Source of the DNA: Bacillus sp. WMMC1349
GTDB taxonomy: Bacteria > Bacillota > Bacilli > Bacillales > Bacillaceae
NCBI RefSeq assembly: GCF_013155385.1
Contig: NZ_JABJUQ010000007.1
Coordinates: forward strand, 311,001-375,000
Reading direction: 5' to 3'
Length of the DNA: 64,000 bases
The notes under the pieces were generated by a model, which saw only the letters and a list, made by a program, of their open reading frames with translations, searched no databases and was not told the origin of the DNA. Positions 18,960-28,125 of the stretch are shown one piece after another. The translations under genes and the position numbers were made by a program. Position 1 is the stretch's first letter. The number at the start of each line of letters is the position of its first letter.

Positions 18960-20507
18960 GTGACAACACCTTACAAACATGAACCATTTACAAATTTTGA
19001 AGTAGAAGAGAATCGAGCGGCGTTTCAAAAAGCAATGGACACAGTCAACAAATGGATGGGGCAATCCTATCCTCTTGTAATCAATGGAGAAAAAATTGAA
19101 ACTGACAACAAGATCGTATCGGTTAACCCTGCAAACAAAGAAGAAATTGTCGGCACAGTATCCAAAGCAGATCAAGATCATGCAGAAAAAGCCATTCAGG
19201 CGGCAGCAACGGCATTTGAAACATGGAGATATTCCGATCCTGAAGAAAGAGCATCAGTTCTATTCCGTGCCGCTCAAAAGGTACGCCGGATGAAGCATGA
19301 GTTTTCTGCACTTTTAGTGAAAGAAGCAGGTAAACCGTGGAATGAAGCTGATGCCGATACAGCTGAAGCGATTGATTTTATGGAATATTATGCACGGCAA
19401 ATGCTTGACCTTGCAAAAGGAAAGCCTGTCAACAGCCGTGAGGGAGAACGGAACCAATATATTTATACACCGACTGGTGTAACTGTTGTGATCCCGCCTT
19501 GGAACTTCCTTTTTGCGATAATGGCGGGTACAACGGTGGCACCGATTGTGACAGGTAATACAGTTGTTCTGAAACCAGCTAGCGCAACCCCTGTTATTGC
19601 TGCTAGATTTGTAGAAATACTTGAACAATCAGGGCTTCCAAAAGGGGTTGTCAACTTTGTTCCGGGAAGCGGTGCTGAAGTTGGGGATTATCTTGTTGAC
19701 CATCCAAAAACAAGCATCATTACCTTTACTGGCTCAAGAGAAGTGGGAACGCGTATTTTTGAGCGAGCTGCCAAAGTTCAGCCTGGTCAGACACATCTTA
19801 AACAAGTCATTGCAGAAATGGGCGGAAAAGATACGGTTGTCGTTGATGAAGATGGAGATATTGAATTAGCAGCACAATCGATCGTCCAATCAGCCTTTGG
19901 TTTTGCAGGTCAAAAATGTTCAGCTGGCTCGCGGGCTGTTGTGCATGAGAAGATTTATGATCAAGTGTTGAAACGTGTGATTGAATTGACAGAGGCTAAA
20001 AAGGTTGGCGTACCTGACAGTGCTGATGTTTATATGGGACCGGTTATTGATCAGGCTTCATTTGATAAGATCATGGACTATATTGAAATTGGAAAAGAGG
20101 AAGGCCGCTTAGTGAGTGGGGGAAATGGTGTTGATTCAAAAGGCTATTTCATTGAGCCGACAATCTTTGCCGATTTAGATCCCAATGCTAGACTTATGCA
20201 GGAAGAAATTTTCGGACCAGTTGTTGGATTTACAAAAGTGAGCAACTTTGATGAAGCATTAAAAGTTGCTAACAACACAGAATATGGTTTGACAGGTGCG
20301 GTGATTACAAACAATCGCGACCATATAAAGCGGGCGAAACAGGAGTTCCATGTAGGAAATCTTTACTTTAACCGTAACTGTACCGGCGCAATTGTCGGCT
20401 ACCATCCGTTTGGCGGTTTCAAAATGTCTGGAACAGACTCCAAAGCGGGCGGTCCAGACTACCTAGCTCTTCACATGCAGGCGAAGACGATCAGTGAAAT
20501 GTTTTAG
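18960..20507 (+). CDS. putC: L-glutamate gamma-semialdehyde dehydrogenase (P5C dehydrogenase)
   Basis: A 515-residue aldehyde dehydrogenase that converts glutamate semialdehyde to glutamate with NAD. The catalytic cysteine lies in [14 protein letters not shown], the glutamate in [11 protein letters not shown] and the nucleotide-binding loop in [13 protein letters not shown]. The GTG start is preceded by AAAGGGG, and the N terminus [13 protein letters not shown] is the same as in B. subtilis RocA/PutC. Together with putB it completes proline breakdown. The proline permease gene putP that follows in B. subtilis is absent. Confidence 0.95.
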   Translation: MTTPYKHEPFTNFEVEENRAAFQKAMDTVNKWMGQSYPLVINGEKIETDNKIVSVNPANKEEIVGTVSKADQDHAEKAIQAAATAFETWRYSDPEERASVLFRAAQKVRRMKHEFSALLVKEAGKPWNEADADTAEAIDFMEYYARQMLDLAKGKPVNSREGERNQYIYTPTGVTVVIPPWNFLFAIMAGTTVAPIVTGNTVVLKPASATPVIAARFVEILEQSGLPKGVVNFVPGSGAEVGDYLVDHPKTSIITFTGSREVGTRIFERAAKVQPGQTHLKQVIAEMGGKDTVVVDEDGDIELAAQSIVQSAFGFAGQKCSAGSRAVVHEKIYDQVLKRVIELTEAKKVGVPDSADVYMGPVIDQASFDKIMDYIEIGKEEGRLVSGGNGVDSKGYFIEPTIFADLDPNARLMQEEIFGPVVGFTKVSNFDEALKVANNTEYGLTGAVITNNRDHIKRAKQEFHVGNLYFNRNCTGAIVGYHPFGGFKMSGTDSKAGGPDYLALHMQAKTISEMF

Positions 20508-20639
20508 AGGATTCATTCCGCAGCTTCTTAGTGACGTTGTTAAAAAAAGACTAACATTCAGTATTTAAAAAAACGCTCAATCATCACTCTAACATTCTCG
20601 CATTTTCTCGTTGTTGAAGATAGCAAATTTTGAGTTTAG

Positions 20640-20660
20640 CCCCTGTCTTTTAGACAGGGG
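20640..20660. terminator. Hairpin between putC and putR
   Basis: CCCCTGTCT and AGACAGGGG form a perfect nine-base stem with a TTT loop. The following sequence is not T-rich, so it may be a weak terminator or a regulatory hairpin before putR. Confidence 0.5.
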
Positions 20661-20750
20661 TCATCTGAATTTTCGGAAATTTCTCTATTGGTCTATACAA
20701 TAATGAAAAGGAGAAGTATGATTAAGTTAAAAATGGGTAGGAGAAAAGAT

Positions 20751-21995
20751 ATGGAAGAGCTATTTGAACAAGTTGTTTCTCTTTCAGATATTCACAAAAT
20801 CATTGATTTTATTAGTGATGAGTTGAAAAAACCGGTGATACTGGAAAGTGCAGATTTTTTCTTACTGGCATATAACTCTTATTATATCAACCAATTTGAT
20901 GCAGCAAATCAACAAACTATTTTCTCGAAAAAATGCCCGCTGCCAATTTTTGAAAAATTTGTTGAGGAAGGTATCATTGATCAATTAAAAACGATTCCGA
21001 CTCCATTTCGGGTCAAACAGATTGAAGAGATTGCCTTAAACCAACGTGTCGTTGTCAGTGCTAAGCATAAAGATGAGATCATGGGCTATATTTGGGTACA
21101 GGAGATTGAAAACAGTCTTTCAGAAGAAGAACTGAACTTTCTCTACAAGGCTTCTTTTCACGTTGGAAAGGTCATTTTCAAAAAGAAACGGCTGAAACAA
21201 GAGAAAGAAGAAGAGGCTGAAGAACTGTACAAAAGAGCGATCAATGATCAATTTCAATCAGAGCAAGAGCTGAAGGCAGCAGCGGAAAAAGCCAATGTTG
21301 TTTTACCTGCTGTGTTCACCGTAATGGTCCTCCAAGTGGTTAATGGTGCGGATGAAGTACTTGATGATTTAAAGGAAACGATCAGATCCTATTTAAACTT
21401 AAAGGATAATATCAGTCATGTCTTGGAGGATCATTCAAACATAGCCATTATTGTGGGAAGCATCTCGCGCAAACGCTCTGCACAGAGAGCTGCGTCAGAT
21501 CTGATTAACCGGCTTTTGACACATTTACGTTCGCAAATATTGCCCTTAATCCTAATTGGAGTAGGCAATGAATACAGCAGTTTACTCTCACTTGGCAAGA
21601 GTTATAGAGAGGCTTTAGAAGTCACAAAAGCGGCAGAAATGACCGGAAGCCAAGAACACATTCCATTCGAATATCAAAAACTAGGTGTATTTAAATACCT
21701 TGACCAAATCGCTGCTAAAAATGATCAACTTCATTACACAAACCCTGATCTTTTGCTGCTCAAAGAAAAAGACAAAGAAAGTCAGACAGAGTTTTTAAGA
21801 ACGCTTGAAATTTATCTTGCGAATAACTGCAAAATAAAACCATCTGCAGAAAAATTATTCATTCATCAAAATACTTTAAATTATCGTATTAAACAAATAT
21901 TAGACATGACATCAATCGATTTGAATAATTTTAATACGAGATGCCAATTATTCATCGATCTGATGCTGATGAAAAAAACTGGCTATAAAACTTAA
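20751..21995 (+). CDS. putR: PucR/PutR-type transcriptional activator of proline catabolism
   Basis: A ~414-residue regulator with an N-terminal sensory part, a central GGDEF-like region and a C-terminal PucR helix-turn-helix (FIHQNTLNYRIKQILDMT). It resembles B. subtilis PutR, which activates putBCP in response to proline. The ATG at 20751 has TAGGAG at seven bases; an in-frame ATG at 20718 also has GGAG at four bases, so a longer form is possible. The dyad GAATTTTCGGAAATTTC lies at 20667–20683, just upstream. Confidence 0.88.
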   Translation: MEELFEQVVSLSDIHKIIDFISDELKKPVILESADFFLLAYNSYYINQFDAANQQTIFSKKCPLPIFEKFVEEGIIDQLKTIPTPFRVKQIEEIALNQRVVVSAKHKDEIMGYIWVQEIENSLSEEELNFLYKASFHVGKVIFKKKRLKQEKEEEAEELYKRAINDQFQSEQELKAAAEKANVVLPAVFTVMVLQVVNGADEVLDDLKETIRSYLNLKDNISHVLEDHSNIAIIVGSISRKRSAQRAASDLINRLLTHLRSQILPLILIGVGNEYSSLLSLGKSYREALEVTKAAEMTGSQEHIPFEYQKLGVFKYLDQIAAKNDQLHYTNPDLLLLKEKDKESQTEFLRTLEIYLANNCKIKPSAEKLFIHQNTLNYRIKQILDMTSIDLNNFNTRCQLFIDLMLMKKTGYKT

Positions 21996-22088
21996 GATGG
22001 AACGTATTTATTGATTGTGAATGATGGTGAAAACGGCTAATATTCTATAAAACAACAATCATTTGATCGTATTGATAAGGGAAAACAA

Positions 22089-22126
22089 ACGGCTAAGAGC
22101 CGTATAAATACAGGGTCCTTAGCCGT
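22089..22126 (-). terminator. Terminator of ycgR–ycgQ (minus strand)
   Basis: ACGGCTAAG pairs with CTTAGCCGT over a 20-base loop; on the minus strand a GTTTGTTTT tail follows. It may also stop putR transcripts. Confidence 0.7.
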
Positions 22127-22148
22127 CTAAAACAGGTAGAAATGTTTA

Positions 22149-22985
22149 TTATCTCCGGTATACATATGGGTCTTTCGGTTCTTTCATAGTCGACCATTCT
22201 TGGACTATTAAAACCGGAATGACAGATTGAAATGGTTGATAATATTCCGATGACAAAGTTCCTTTGACACGAAGCCACTGATCATCTTTTATGTTGACAT
22301 CCTCAGGGAATTCGACAAGCATACCATAAACGCCTGAATCGGCAATACAATGGATAATACCGAAGCGGAGGACAAAAAGTTCCCGCTTATGAATCGCTTC
22401 ACCTTTGAAAGCAAATCCGTTAAATTCGATTGTTTTGCCAAGGAACTCCCCTGGATAATTATAAATGGTTTCCATACCTTTTAGATAATCATGTTCATCT
22501 AACGATATTTGTTTTTTTTCTTTATATTTTGCCAACGCTTTTTCCATCAGCTCATCATAGCCTTCTTGTCCGTAGTAAATGCTTGTATCAGGGCGCAAAT
22601 ACTGGGTTTGGGCATAGTGTTCAGGCTGTTCTATCCCTTTAAAAGAAAAACCTTTTGATTTAACGATATTGGAATCAAGTGTGGCAACAGGGAGGAAAAT
22701 CCCAGTGCATAACGGGAATAGGAAAACTAAATAGATGAAGATTTTTTTAACAAACGGCTTATTTTCTTCATGATCATGTCCACATCCGCATTCATCCCCA
22801 CAATCAGTATGACTCGTTCCTTTAATGTAGCGATAAAATTGTACAGCTGTCAGCAGTGCAAGTAGAAAAATTGCAATATATGAAAGATAAGCATATTTCA
22901 TATTAATATATTTTGTTAAATTGCCAGATGCATGAAGATGAAAAAAGAAAAATGTGAAAGACATTAATATAAATGTGCGAAACAT
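22149..22985 (-). CDS. ycgQ: TIGR03943/UPF0703 membrane protein YcgQ
   Basis: A 278-residue protein with an N-terminal membrane part (about three helices), a cytoplasmic cysteine/histidine-rich loop (HTDCGDECGCGHDHEE) and a C-terminal soluble part with an OB-like arrangement. Motifs and length match B. subtilis YcgQ. It follows ycgR by four bases on the minus strand. The Cys/His cluster suggests metal binding; with the YcgR permease it may form a metal-handling complex. The function has not been established. Confidence 0.9.
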   Translation of the reverse strand: MFRTFILMSFTFFFFHLHASGNLTKYINMKYAYLSYIAIFLLALLTAVQFYRYIKGTSHTDCGDECGCGHDHEENKPFVKKIFIYLVFLFPLCTGIFLPVATLDSNIVKSKGFSFKGIEQPEHYAQTQYLRPDTSIYYGQEGYDELMEKALAKYKEKKQISLDEHDYLKGMETIYNYPGEFLGKTIEFNGFAFKGEAIHKRELFVLRFGIIHCIADSGVYGMLVEFPEDVNIKDDQWLRVKGTLSSEYYQPFQSVIPVLIVQEWSTMKEPKDPYVYRR

Positions 22986-22989
22986 GGTC

Positions 22990-23877
22990 TCACCCCTTTA
23001 CCAAAAGTGATCCGACTAGAACAATAACCGCAATATAGGTAATCAAAAGCAACACAAAGCGTTTTTTAAAGATACCGATCATCATCAGCAAATTTTTAAT
23101 ATCAACCATTGCCCCGAAAACAAGGAAAGCAATTAGAGATCCGAGTGAAAATGTACTGCTGAACGAGGATGCGATAAAAGCATCAACTTCTGAACAAAGA
23201 GACAATACAAATGATAAGCCCATCATCACAAGTGATGAAGATACATCATTTTGACCGATTGAGAGTAGAGTAGATGTTTTAATATATGTTTGCATTGCTG
23301 CTGCCACAAAAGCACCAATAATAAGGTATTTTCCCACTGAGAAAAACTCATCAACCGCATGGTGAAGTGTTTCAGTCAGTTTTTTAAGAAACGACGGTTT
23401 CGTATGATTGTGGGAGTGATGATGATGCGAATGAGCTTCAATCAGCTGGTTTCCTTTAAATTGGAAAGAGATGATCAGACCTACAATAATCGAAACAGCC
23501 ATCGCCAATCCACCACGGTAAAAAACGACATCCCATTTATTTCCGAAGGCGATAAATGTAGAAAATAATACAATTGGATTAACAATTGGAGCTGTTAGCA
23601 TAAAGGCTATCGCTGCATGCAGCGGAACCCCTTTTAACAAAAGACGGCGGGTGATCGGAACAATACCGCATTCACAGGCCGGGAATAGCATACCAGCAAA
23701 CGTTCCTGATAGTACTGCGAGAAATCGATTTTTCGGAATGATTTTTGCCATCATTTCTTCAGTCACAAACATTTGAATCAAACCTGATATGAAAACACCG
23801 ATTAATACAAAAGGAATTGCTTCTATTAATATACTAATGAAAATTGAATTAAGCTGCAGAAATGATTGTGAAACCAC
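22990..23877 (-). CDS. ycgR: UPF0718/COG0701 permease YcgR
   Basis: A 295-residue permease with about eight helices and the family motifs FPACECGIVPITRRLLLKGVPLHAA and FLVFGAMVDIKNLLMM. A loop in the middle carries a histidine cluster (HSHHHHSHNH), which suggests binding of zinc, nickel or another transition metal. The start is GTG 23877 (MVSQSFLQLN), six bases after GGAGGG; the frame runs upstream past a TATAAT box, so those codons are not used. It leads the operon with ycgQ. The substrate is unknown. Confidence 0.88.
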   Translation of the reverse strand: MVSQSFLQLNSIFISILIEAIPFVLIGVFISGLIQMFVTEEMMAKIIPKNRFLAVLSGTFAGMLFPACECGIVPITRRLLLKGVPLHAAIAFMLTAPIVNPIVLFSTFIAFGNKWDVVFYRGGLAMAVSIIVGLIISFQFKGNQLIEAHSHHHHSHNHTKPSFLKKLTETLHHAVDEFFSVGKYLIIGAFVAAAMQTYIKTSTLLSIGQNDVSSSLVMMGLSFVLSLCSEVDAFIASSFSSTFSLGSLIAFLVFGAMVDIKNLLMMIGIFKKRFVLLLITYIAVIVLVGSLLVKG

Positions 23878-23919
23878 AAAAAAACCCTCCGCAATGACAT
23901 TTTTTAGTTCTAGCCTAAC

Positions 23920-23928
23920 ATTATACCA
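23920..23928 (-). promoter_or_regulatory. Extended -10 promoter element of ycgRQ
   Basis: On the minus strand TGGTATAAT is an ideal extended -10 box, 43 bases before the ycgR start. A similar TGGTATCAT on the plus strand (23947–23955) probably serves the divergent cah gene. Confidence 0.6.
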
Positions 23929-23990
23929 CAAACTCGTTAAGCCGGTATGGTATCATAAAAACACTTAAATCATTAAAGGGGATGAAGGAG

Positions 23991-24947
23991 ATGCAGCAAC
24001 CCTATGATTTACCATTAGATCAACTATATACATACCAACCTGAACGAACAGCAACCGAAGATTTTGAAGATTTTTGGAAGGAGTCATTGGCAGAACTAAC
24101 CAAAGTCAAAGCAGAGCCTGAGCTTAAACGATTTGATTATCCGGCTGACGGTATTCAAGTTTATTGGCTCACATACAAAAGCAGCGGCGGGGCGCTCATT
24201 AAAGGCTGGTATGCCGTTCCTAATCAGAAAGGCCCACATCCAGCCATTGTAAAATATCACGGCTATAATGCCAGCTATGACGGAGATATTCACGATATTG
24301 TCAATTGGGCTTTGCATGGCTATGCGACTTTCGGGATGCTTGTTCGTGGGCAAAACAGCAGTGAGGACACAAGCGGAGCCCCTGGTGGACATGTGCCGGG
24401 CTGGATGACAAAAGGAATTCTTGCACCGAAAACATATTATTACAAAGGTGTTTACCTTGATGCGGTAAGAGCAGTTGAAGTGGTCAGCGATTTTCCTGAA
24501 GTTGATGAAACACGTATCGGAGTGATTGGTGCAAGTCAAGGCGGCGGACTGGCCATTGCTGTTTCCGCATTGTCAAAGATCCCGAAAGTCACAGTTTCTG
24601 AATTTCCGTATTTAAGTAACTTCCAGAGAGCGATCGATATCGCGTTAGAACACCCTTATCTTGAAATTAACTCGTTTTTTAGAAAGAATAGCCATCCTGA
24701 CATTGAAAAGACCGCTATGAATACCTTATCTTACTTTGATATGATGAACCTTGCAGGATCAGTAAAAACATCTGTTTTAATGTCAATCGGCCTTGTTGAT
24801 ACAATCACACCGCCGTCCACCGTCTTTGCGGCATACAATCATTTAAAGACGAACAAAGATATAAAAGTATACCGTTATTTTGGACACGAATATATTCCGG
24901 CTTTTCAAACAGAGAAATTAGCATTTTTAAAAAAACATTTAAAATAA
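23991..24947 (+). CDS. cah: Cephalosporin-C deacetylase / acetyl xylan esterase
   Basis: A 318-residue alpha/beta-hydrolase of carbohydrate esterase family 7, which removes acetyl groups from xylo-oligosaccharides and cephalosporin C. The nucleophile serine lies in GVIGASQGGGLAI, the aspartate in IGLVDTITPPS and the histidine in YFGHEYIPAFQ. The start is ATG 23991: AAAGGGG is nine bases upstream, while the ATG at 23982 touches that site. It closely resembles B. subtilis Cah. No signal peptide, so intracellular. Confidence 0.95.
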   Translation: MQQPYDLPLDQLYTYQPERTATEDFEDFWKESLAELTKVKAEPELKRFDYPADGIQVYWLTYKSSGGALIKGWYAVPNQKGPHPAIVKYHGYNASYDGDIHDIVNWALHGYATFGMLVRGQNSSEDTSGAPGGHVPGWMTKGILAPKTYYYKGVYLDAVRAVEVVSDFPEVDETRIGVIGASQGGGLAIAVSALSKIPKVTVSEFPYLSNFQRAIDIALEHPYLEINSFFRKNSHPDIEKTAMNTLSYFDMMNLAGSVKTSVLMSIGLVDTITPPSTVFAAYNHLKTNKDIKVYRYFGHEYIPAFQTEKLAFLKKHLK

Positions 24948-24956
24948 ATCATAACG

Positions 24957-24989
24957 AACACCTGGTGTGTATACTGCCGGGTGTTTTTT
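24957..24989 (+). terminator. Terminator after cah
   Basis: AACACCTGG and CCGGGTGTT form a stem (one G·T pair) with a TTTTTT tail. Confidence 0.85.
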
Positions 24990-25008
24990 ATATCTTGATT
25001 AAAGAATA

Positions 25009-25020
25009 TATCGTACGATA
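25009..25020. promoter_or_regulatory. Palindrome upstream of the MarR gene, probable operator
   Basis: TATCGTACGATA is a perfect 12-base palindrome 24 bases before the start codon and overlaps the probable promoter, a typical autoregulatory site of MarR proteins. Confidence 0.55.
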
Positions 25021-25043
25021 AGATATAAGAGAGGGGGATTAAA

Positions 25044-25466
25044 ATGAATTTAGACAAGTTAAGTGAATCAATGAATCAAAACTGGACAGATATATACTTT
25101 AACTTACACGAAAGACATGATGATCACTTAACACATCATGCTGTTCGATTGCTGCAATATCTTGAAAAAAATCAATCCGCCACCATTGGCACTTTAGCTC
25201 GTTTTTCCAATGTATCCCATAATACGGCATCAGAACATGTGAAACGATTGCTTCAAAAAAAGCTTGTACAAAAACAGAGGGATAGCCAAGATGAGCGAAA
25301 GGTTTATGTTACATTAACAGCTGAAGGTGTAGACATAGTAAAACAGCACACCCGGCTTGACCCGAAAAAACTGCAAAAGGTATTGCAACAATTAAATGAA
25401 GATCAACTTAAATTGTTAGAGGATGCATTTTCTATGTTAAGCCAGGCGGCAAAGTCATGTTTTTAA
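25044..25466 (+). CDS. MarR-family transcriptional regulator
   Basis: A 140-residue protein with the MarR winged-helix pattern: IGTLARFSNVSHNTASEHVKR as recognition helices, then QKQRDSQDERKVYVTLTAEG as the wing. GAGAGGGGG lies eight bases before the ATG. Its last ten bases overlap the start of a small membrane protein gene, so the two are co-translated and the regulator probably controls that gene. It may correspond to B. subtilis YcgE, which I cannot confirm. Confidence 0.88.
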   Translation: MNLDKLSESMNQNWTDIYFNLHERHDDHLTHHAVRLLQYLEKNQSATIGTLARFSNVSHNTASEHVKRLLQKKLVQKQRDSQDERKVYVTLTAEGVDIVKQHTRLDPKKLQKVLQQLNEDQLKLLEDAFSMLSQAAKSCF

Positions 25467-25801
25467 TCGTTAAAATCATCGTTTCTGCCGTTTTGATTGG
25501 CATAGTTACCGAGATTGCTAGAAAATATCCAGAGGCTGGAGGTATCATTGCGGCGCTCCCGCTTGTCAGTCTATTAAGTTTATTTTGGTTAAGTGTCCAA
25601 GGGACCGCTCCAAAATATTTAAGTCAATTTGCGGTTGGTGTGTTGTGGGGTTTCCCGGCAACTGCAGTTCTTCTTGTCATCGTCGTTTTTAGTTTAAAAG
25701 CATCATTTTCTTTAATGTTATCTTTTATCTTTGGAGTCTGTGGATGGGGTGGATGTTTACTGTTGCAAAAAGCCGTATTCCGTATGATTTTTGGCGGTTA
25801 A
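25457..25801 (+). CDS. DUF3147-family small membrane protein
   Basis: A 114-residue protein with four predicted helices (IVSAVLIGIVTEIA; GGIIAALPLVSLLSLFWL; FAVGVLWGFPATAVLLVIVVF; LMLSFIFGVCGWGGCLL). The pattern matches the DUF3147 family, often paired as two genes and linked to small-molecule tolerance; here it is single. It is translationally coupled to the MarR gene. Its function is unknown. Confidence 0.75.
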   Translation: MFLIVKIIVSAVLIGIVTEIARKYPEAGGIIAALPLVSLLSLFWLSVQGTAPKYLSQFAVGVLWGFPATAVLLVIVVFSLKASFSLMLSFIFGVCGWGGCLLLQKAVFRMIFGG

Positions 25802-26238
25802 GGTACAAATGGAGGATCTGGAACAGGTCCATATGTGCCTTTCACATGAATGTTTTGACATTCTCCTTCTGTATTTTCAAAATAGAGCCGATATGTGCGT
25901 TGCATAACTGGAGTAACGTCTTCAGCCGTACGATTTGGCATATTGCCGACGAACTCTTTTATACTTAGACTCATATATCTGCCAGAAAGATGCATCATTT
26001 GTATTTTAATTTTCGTTTTACAATTTTCAGCATTAAAAATTGTAAACCTATACCCTAATCTCCAGTGATCATATGATGGTGGATTAAAGTCAGTTTGGGG
26101 AATATCTTGGATGTGGGTCCCAGTAAAAGTCACATCTAATTTTTTTGGATACTTTACTATTTCAGCTTCGGTGTGATTCCCAAAACTAAACAGACTGCTA
26201 ACCAGCATAAAAACAACTATTAACAAAAAACGTTTCAA
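25798..26238 (-). CDS. Secreted protein of unknown function
   Basis: A 146-residue protein starting at TTG 26238, seven bases after AAAGGAGGG. A signal peptide is evident (MKRFLLIVVFMLVSSLFSFG with likely cleavage near HTEA). The mature part has mixed beta character and two cysteines (AENCKTK and EGECQNI) that could form a disulfide outside the cell. The C terminus is proline-rich (GPVPDPPFVP). Its stop overlaps the preceding convergent gene by four bases. I do not recognise the family. Confidence 0.65.
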   Translation of the reverse strand: MKRFLLIVVFMLVSSLFSFGNHTEAEIVKYPKKLDVTFTGTHIQDIPQTDFNPPSYDHWRLGYRFTIFNAENCKTKIKIQMMHLSGRYMSLSIKEFVGNMPNRTAEDVTPVMQRTYRLYFENTEGECQNIHVKGTYGPVPDPPFVP

Positions 26239-26295
26239 TAAACATCCCTCCTTTTTCCATATTATAACATGAATTTGTTTGCTGAGGTGATACAT

Positions 26296-27009
26296 ATGTT
26301 TTTAAAAAAGCTAACGATGCTTCAAGAAAAAGTGCCTTCTTATTCGGAATATCCGTTTTCAATTCCGGCGATTCATCATTTGAAAGAATTGACTTTCCAA
26401 AAAGAGGTGACTTTTTTTGTTGGAGAGAACGGCACTGGAAAATCAACCCTGCTTGAAGCTATTGCCGATAAGTGTGAATTCAATACGGCAGGCGGGGGAA
26501 GACAGAATACATATGAAGTGGATCAATCTGAATCTGTTTTAGGAGACTATATCAGACTTTCTTGGCTCCCTAAAGTCACCACTGGTTTTTTCCTGCGGGC
26601 TGAATCGTTTTATCATTTTGCATCACATATTGATGAAGTAGAGAAAGAGTTTATCAATTATGGTGGACGTTCCCTACATCAGCAATCACATGGAGAATCG
26701 TTTTTGTCGCTTTTTAAGTATCGATTCTCAGGAAAAGGAATCTATTTACTTGACGAACCTGAAGCTGCTTTATCCCCGACAAGACAATTGACTTTCTTAA
26801 AAATTATTCATGATCTAACCAAGACGAAGAAAGCTCAGTTCATCATCGCTTCTCACTCTCCGATTTTACTTGGATATCCTGATGCTGATATTTTCAGTTT
26901 TGACGGTGACCATATTGCCAAAGTAAACTATGTGGACACCGAACATTACCAGTTAACAAAATATTTTCTTCAGAACCGTGAAAAATTGTTGGCTGAATTG
27001 TTTAAATAG
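26296..27009 (+). CDS. AAA-family (ABC-type) ATPase
   Basis: A 237-residue soluble ATPase with Walker A (FFVGENGTGKSTLLEAI), a signature-like SHGESFLSLF, Walker B (GIYLLDEPEAALSP) and a switch histidine (IIASHSPILLGYP). This is the pattern of AAA_15/AAA_21 single-domain ATPases related to RecF/OLD rather than of membrane importers. The start is ATG 26296, five bases after GAGGTGA. No nuclease gene stands next to it, so a defence role is not supported. It is divergent from the secreted protein gene. Confidence 0.85.
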   Translation: MFLKKLTMLQEKVPSYSEYPFSIPAIHHLKELTFQKEVTFFVGENGTGKSTLLEAIADKCEFNTAGGGRQNTYEVDQSESVLGDYIRLSWLPKVTTGFFLRAESFYHFASHIDEVEKEFINYGGRSLHQQSHGESFLSLFKYRFSGKGIYLLDEPEAALSPTRQLTFLKIIHDLTKTKKAQFIIASHSPILLGYPDADIFSFDGDHIAKVNYVDTEHYQLTKYFLQNREKLLAELFK

Positions 27010-27018
27010 TGTAAGGAA

Positions 27019-27146
27019 GGAGCTGTCTAAAAAGTCCTTTATCAAGATGAATCAGGGGGGAATGGCGAGACTCCTGCGGGGTCTCGCCTGGCTCGCCCGC
27101 GGAAAGCGAGCAAATTCCCAATTTTCTACTTTCAGGACAGTCCCTT
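27019..27146. repeat. GC-rich inverted-repeat element, copy 2
   Basis: Begins GGAGCTGTCTAAAAAGTCC and ends CTTTCAGGACAGTCCC, with the internal GCGAGACTCCTGCGGGGTCT shared with other copies. Its right end overlaps the last codons and stop of the minus-strand ycxC gene, supplying the final residues. Confidence 0.8.
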
Positions 27147-28031
27147 CTGTTGTTGTGTTTTCGTCGCTCCAATGATTCCGATCATAATCATTATGGTACC
27201 GATCAGATGAAACCATTCTAACCTTTCCCCTAAAGCGAAAACCCCTGCTAGAATCGTTACTAATGTTGCTAGATGATTGAACATGCTCATTTTTGCAGCT
27301 TCAATTTTTGATAGAGCATAATTAGATAAAAAGGCAGTTGCAAACGATGAAAATGCCCCTAAATAAAGAACTGTCAACATAAAGATTGGCTTTGTAAAGG
27401 GAATAAAGAATTCGCTGAGTGATCCATTTGAGATATGACTGAAAACAGCGATTCCGTTGAAAAAAACAAAGCCTACCGCTAAAATCACATATGTTAGTTC
27501 CAGTGAAGTGAATGTCCGGCTCAGTTTTCTTACCAGTATGCTATAACCCGCTGAAGAAAGAGCTGACAGCAGGATGAGCAAGATACCGATTAAATTGCTC
27601 ATTTGTACATTGGTACTTTTCATCAAGAAAATATAAGTCACTCCTGCCGCTGATAAAACAGTGAAGAACAACTGCCGTTTGCTGAAACGCTCTTTTAAAA
27701 AATAGTGAGCCAACAGCATCGTTAAAATGGGAATGGCAGCTTGAATGATCCCTGCTTCAGAAGAAGAAGTATAGACAAGCCCAAAGACTTGAAAAGCAAA
27801 AAACATGACCGGGTAACATAAAGCGACCGGCAGCATGACGAAAACGTCTTTCAAACGAATTTTAATCTTAAGCGTACCAAATAGAACTGCAAGACAAAAC
27901 GCAATTGTAAAGCGATGAGCAAGTATATCAAGCGGTTCAGCAACTGTAAGGGCTAGTTTGATAAATAAAAATGAAAAACCAATCATTAAAGCGTACAACA
28001 ACGCTGCAACATAAGCAGATTTGTACATCAT
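27132..28031 (-). CDS. ycxC: EamA-family (DMT) transporter
   Basis: A 299-residue protein with ten helices and two EamA repeats (RFTIAFCLAVLFGTL… and YVILAVGFVFFNGIAV…). It matches B. subtilis YcxC. Of three successive start candidates (TTG 28034, ATG 28031, ATG 28028) the ATG at 28031 is seven bases from GGAG. It is divergent from the MocR-type regulator gene ycxD, which probably controls it; EamA proteins export metabolites such as amino acids. The C-terminal residues QKGLS are encoded by the end of an inverted-repeat element. Confidence 0.88.
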   Translation of the reverse strand: MMYKSAYVAALLYALMIGFSFLFIKLALTVAEPLDILAHRFTIAFCLAVLFGTLKIKIRLKDVFVMLPVALCYPVMFFAFQVFGLVYTSSSEAGIIQAAIPILTMLLAHYFLKERFSKRQLFFTVLSAAGVTYIFLMKSTNVQMSNLIGILLILLSALSSAGYSILVRKLSRTFTSLELTYVILAVGFVFFNGIAVFSHISNGSLSEFFIPFTKPIFMLTVLYLGAFSSFATAFLSNYALSKIEAAKMSMFNHLATLVTILAGVFALGERLEWFHLIGTIMIMIGIIGATKTQQQKGLS

Positions 28032-28125
28032 CAACCATCTCCGTCATGTATGCATGCAATACTTGATATTTGCCGGCTCATGTCATCATATCTTGAAGAA
28101 CAGTTTGCTACAATATAAAAAAAGC

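Noticed and set aside
18657-19181. 174-codon antisense frame across putB and putC
   Set aside because: It lies opposite two strongly conserved genes and encodes no recognisable motif.
24096-24539. 147-codon antisense frame within cah
   Set aside because: A shadow of the cah coding sequence without a ribosome binding site.
26296-27009. Anti-phage defence system around the AAA ATPase
   Set aside because: No nuclease, reverse transcriptase or other partner gene adjoins it; the ATPase alone does not support the claim.
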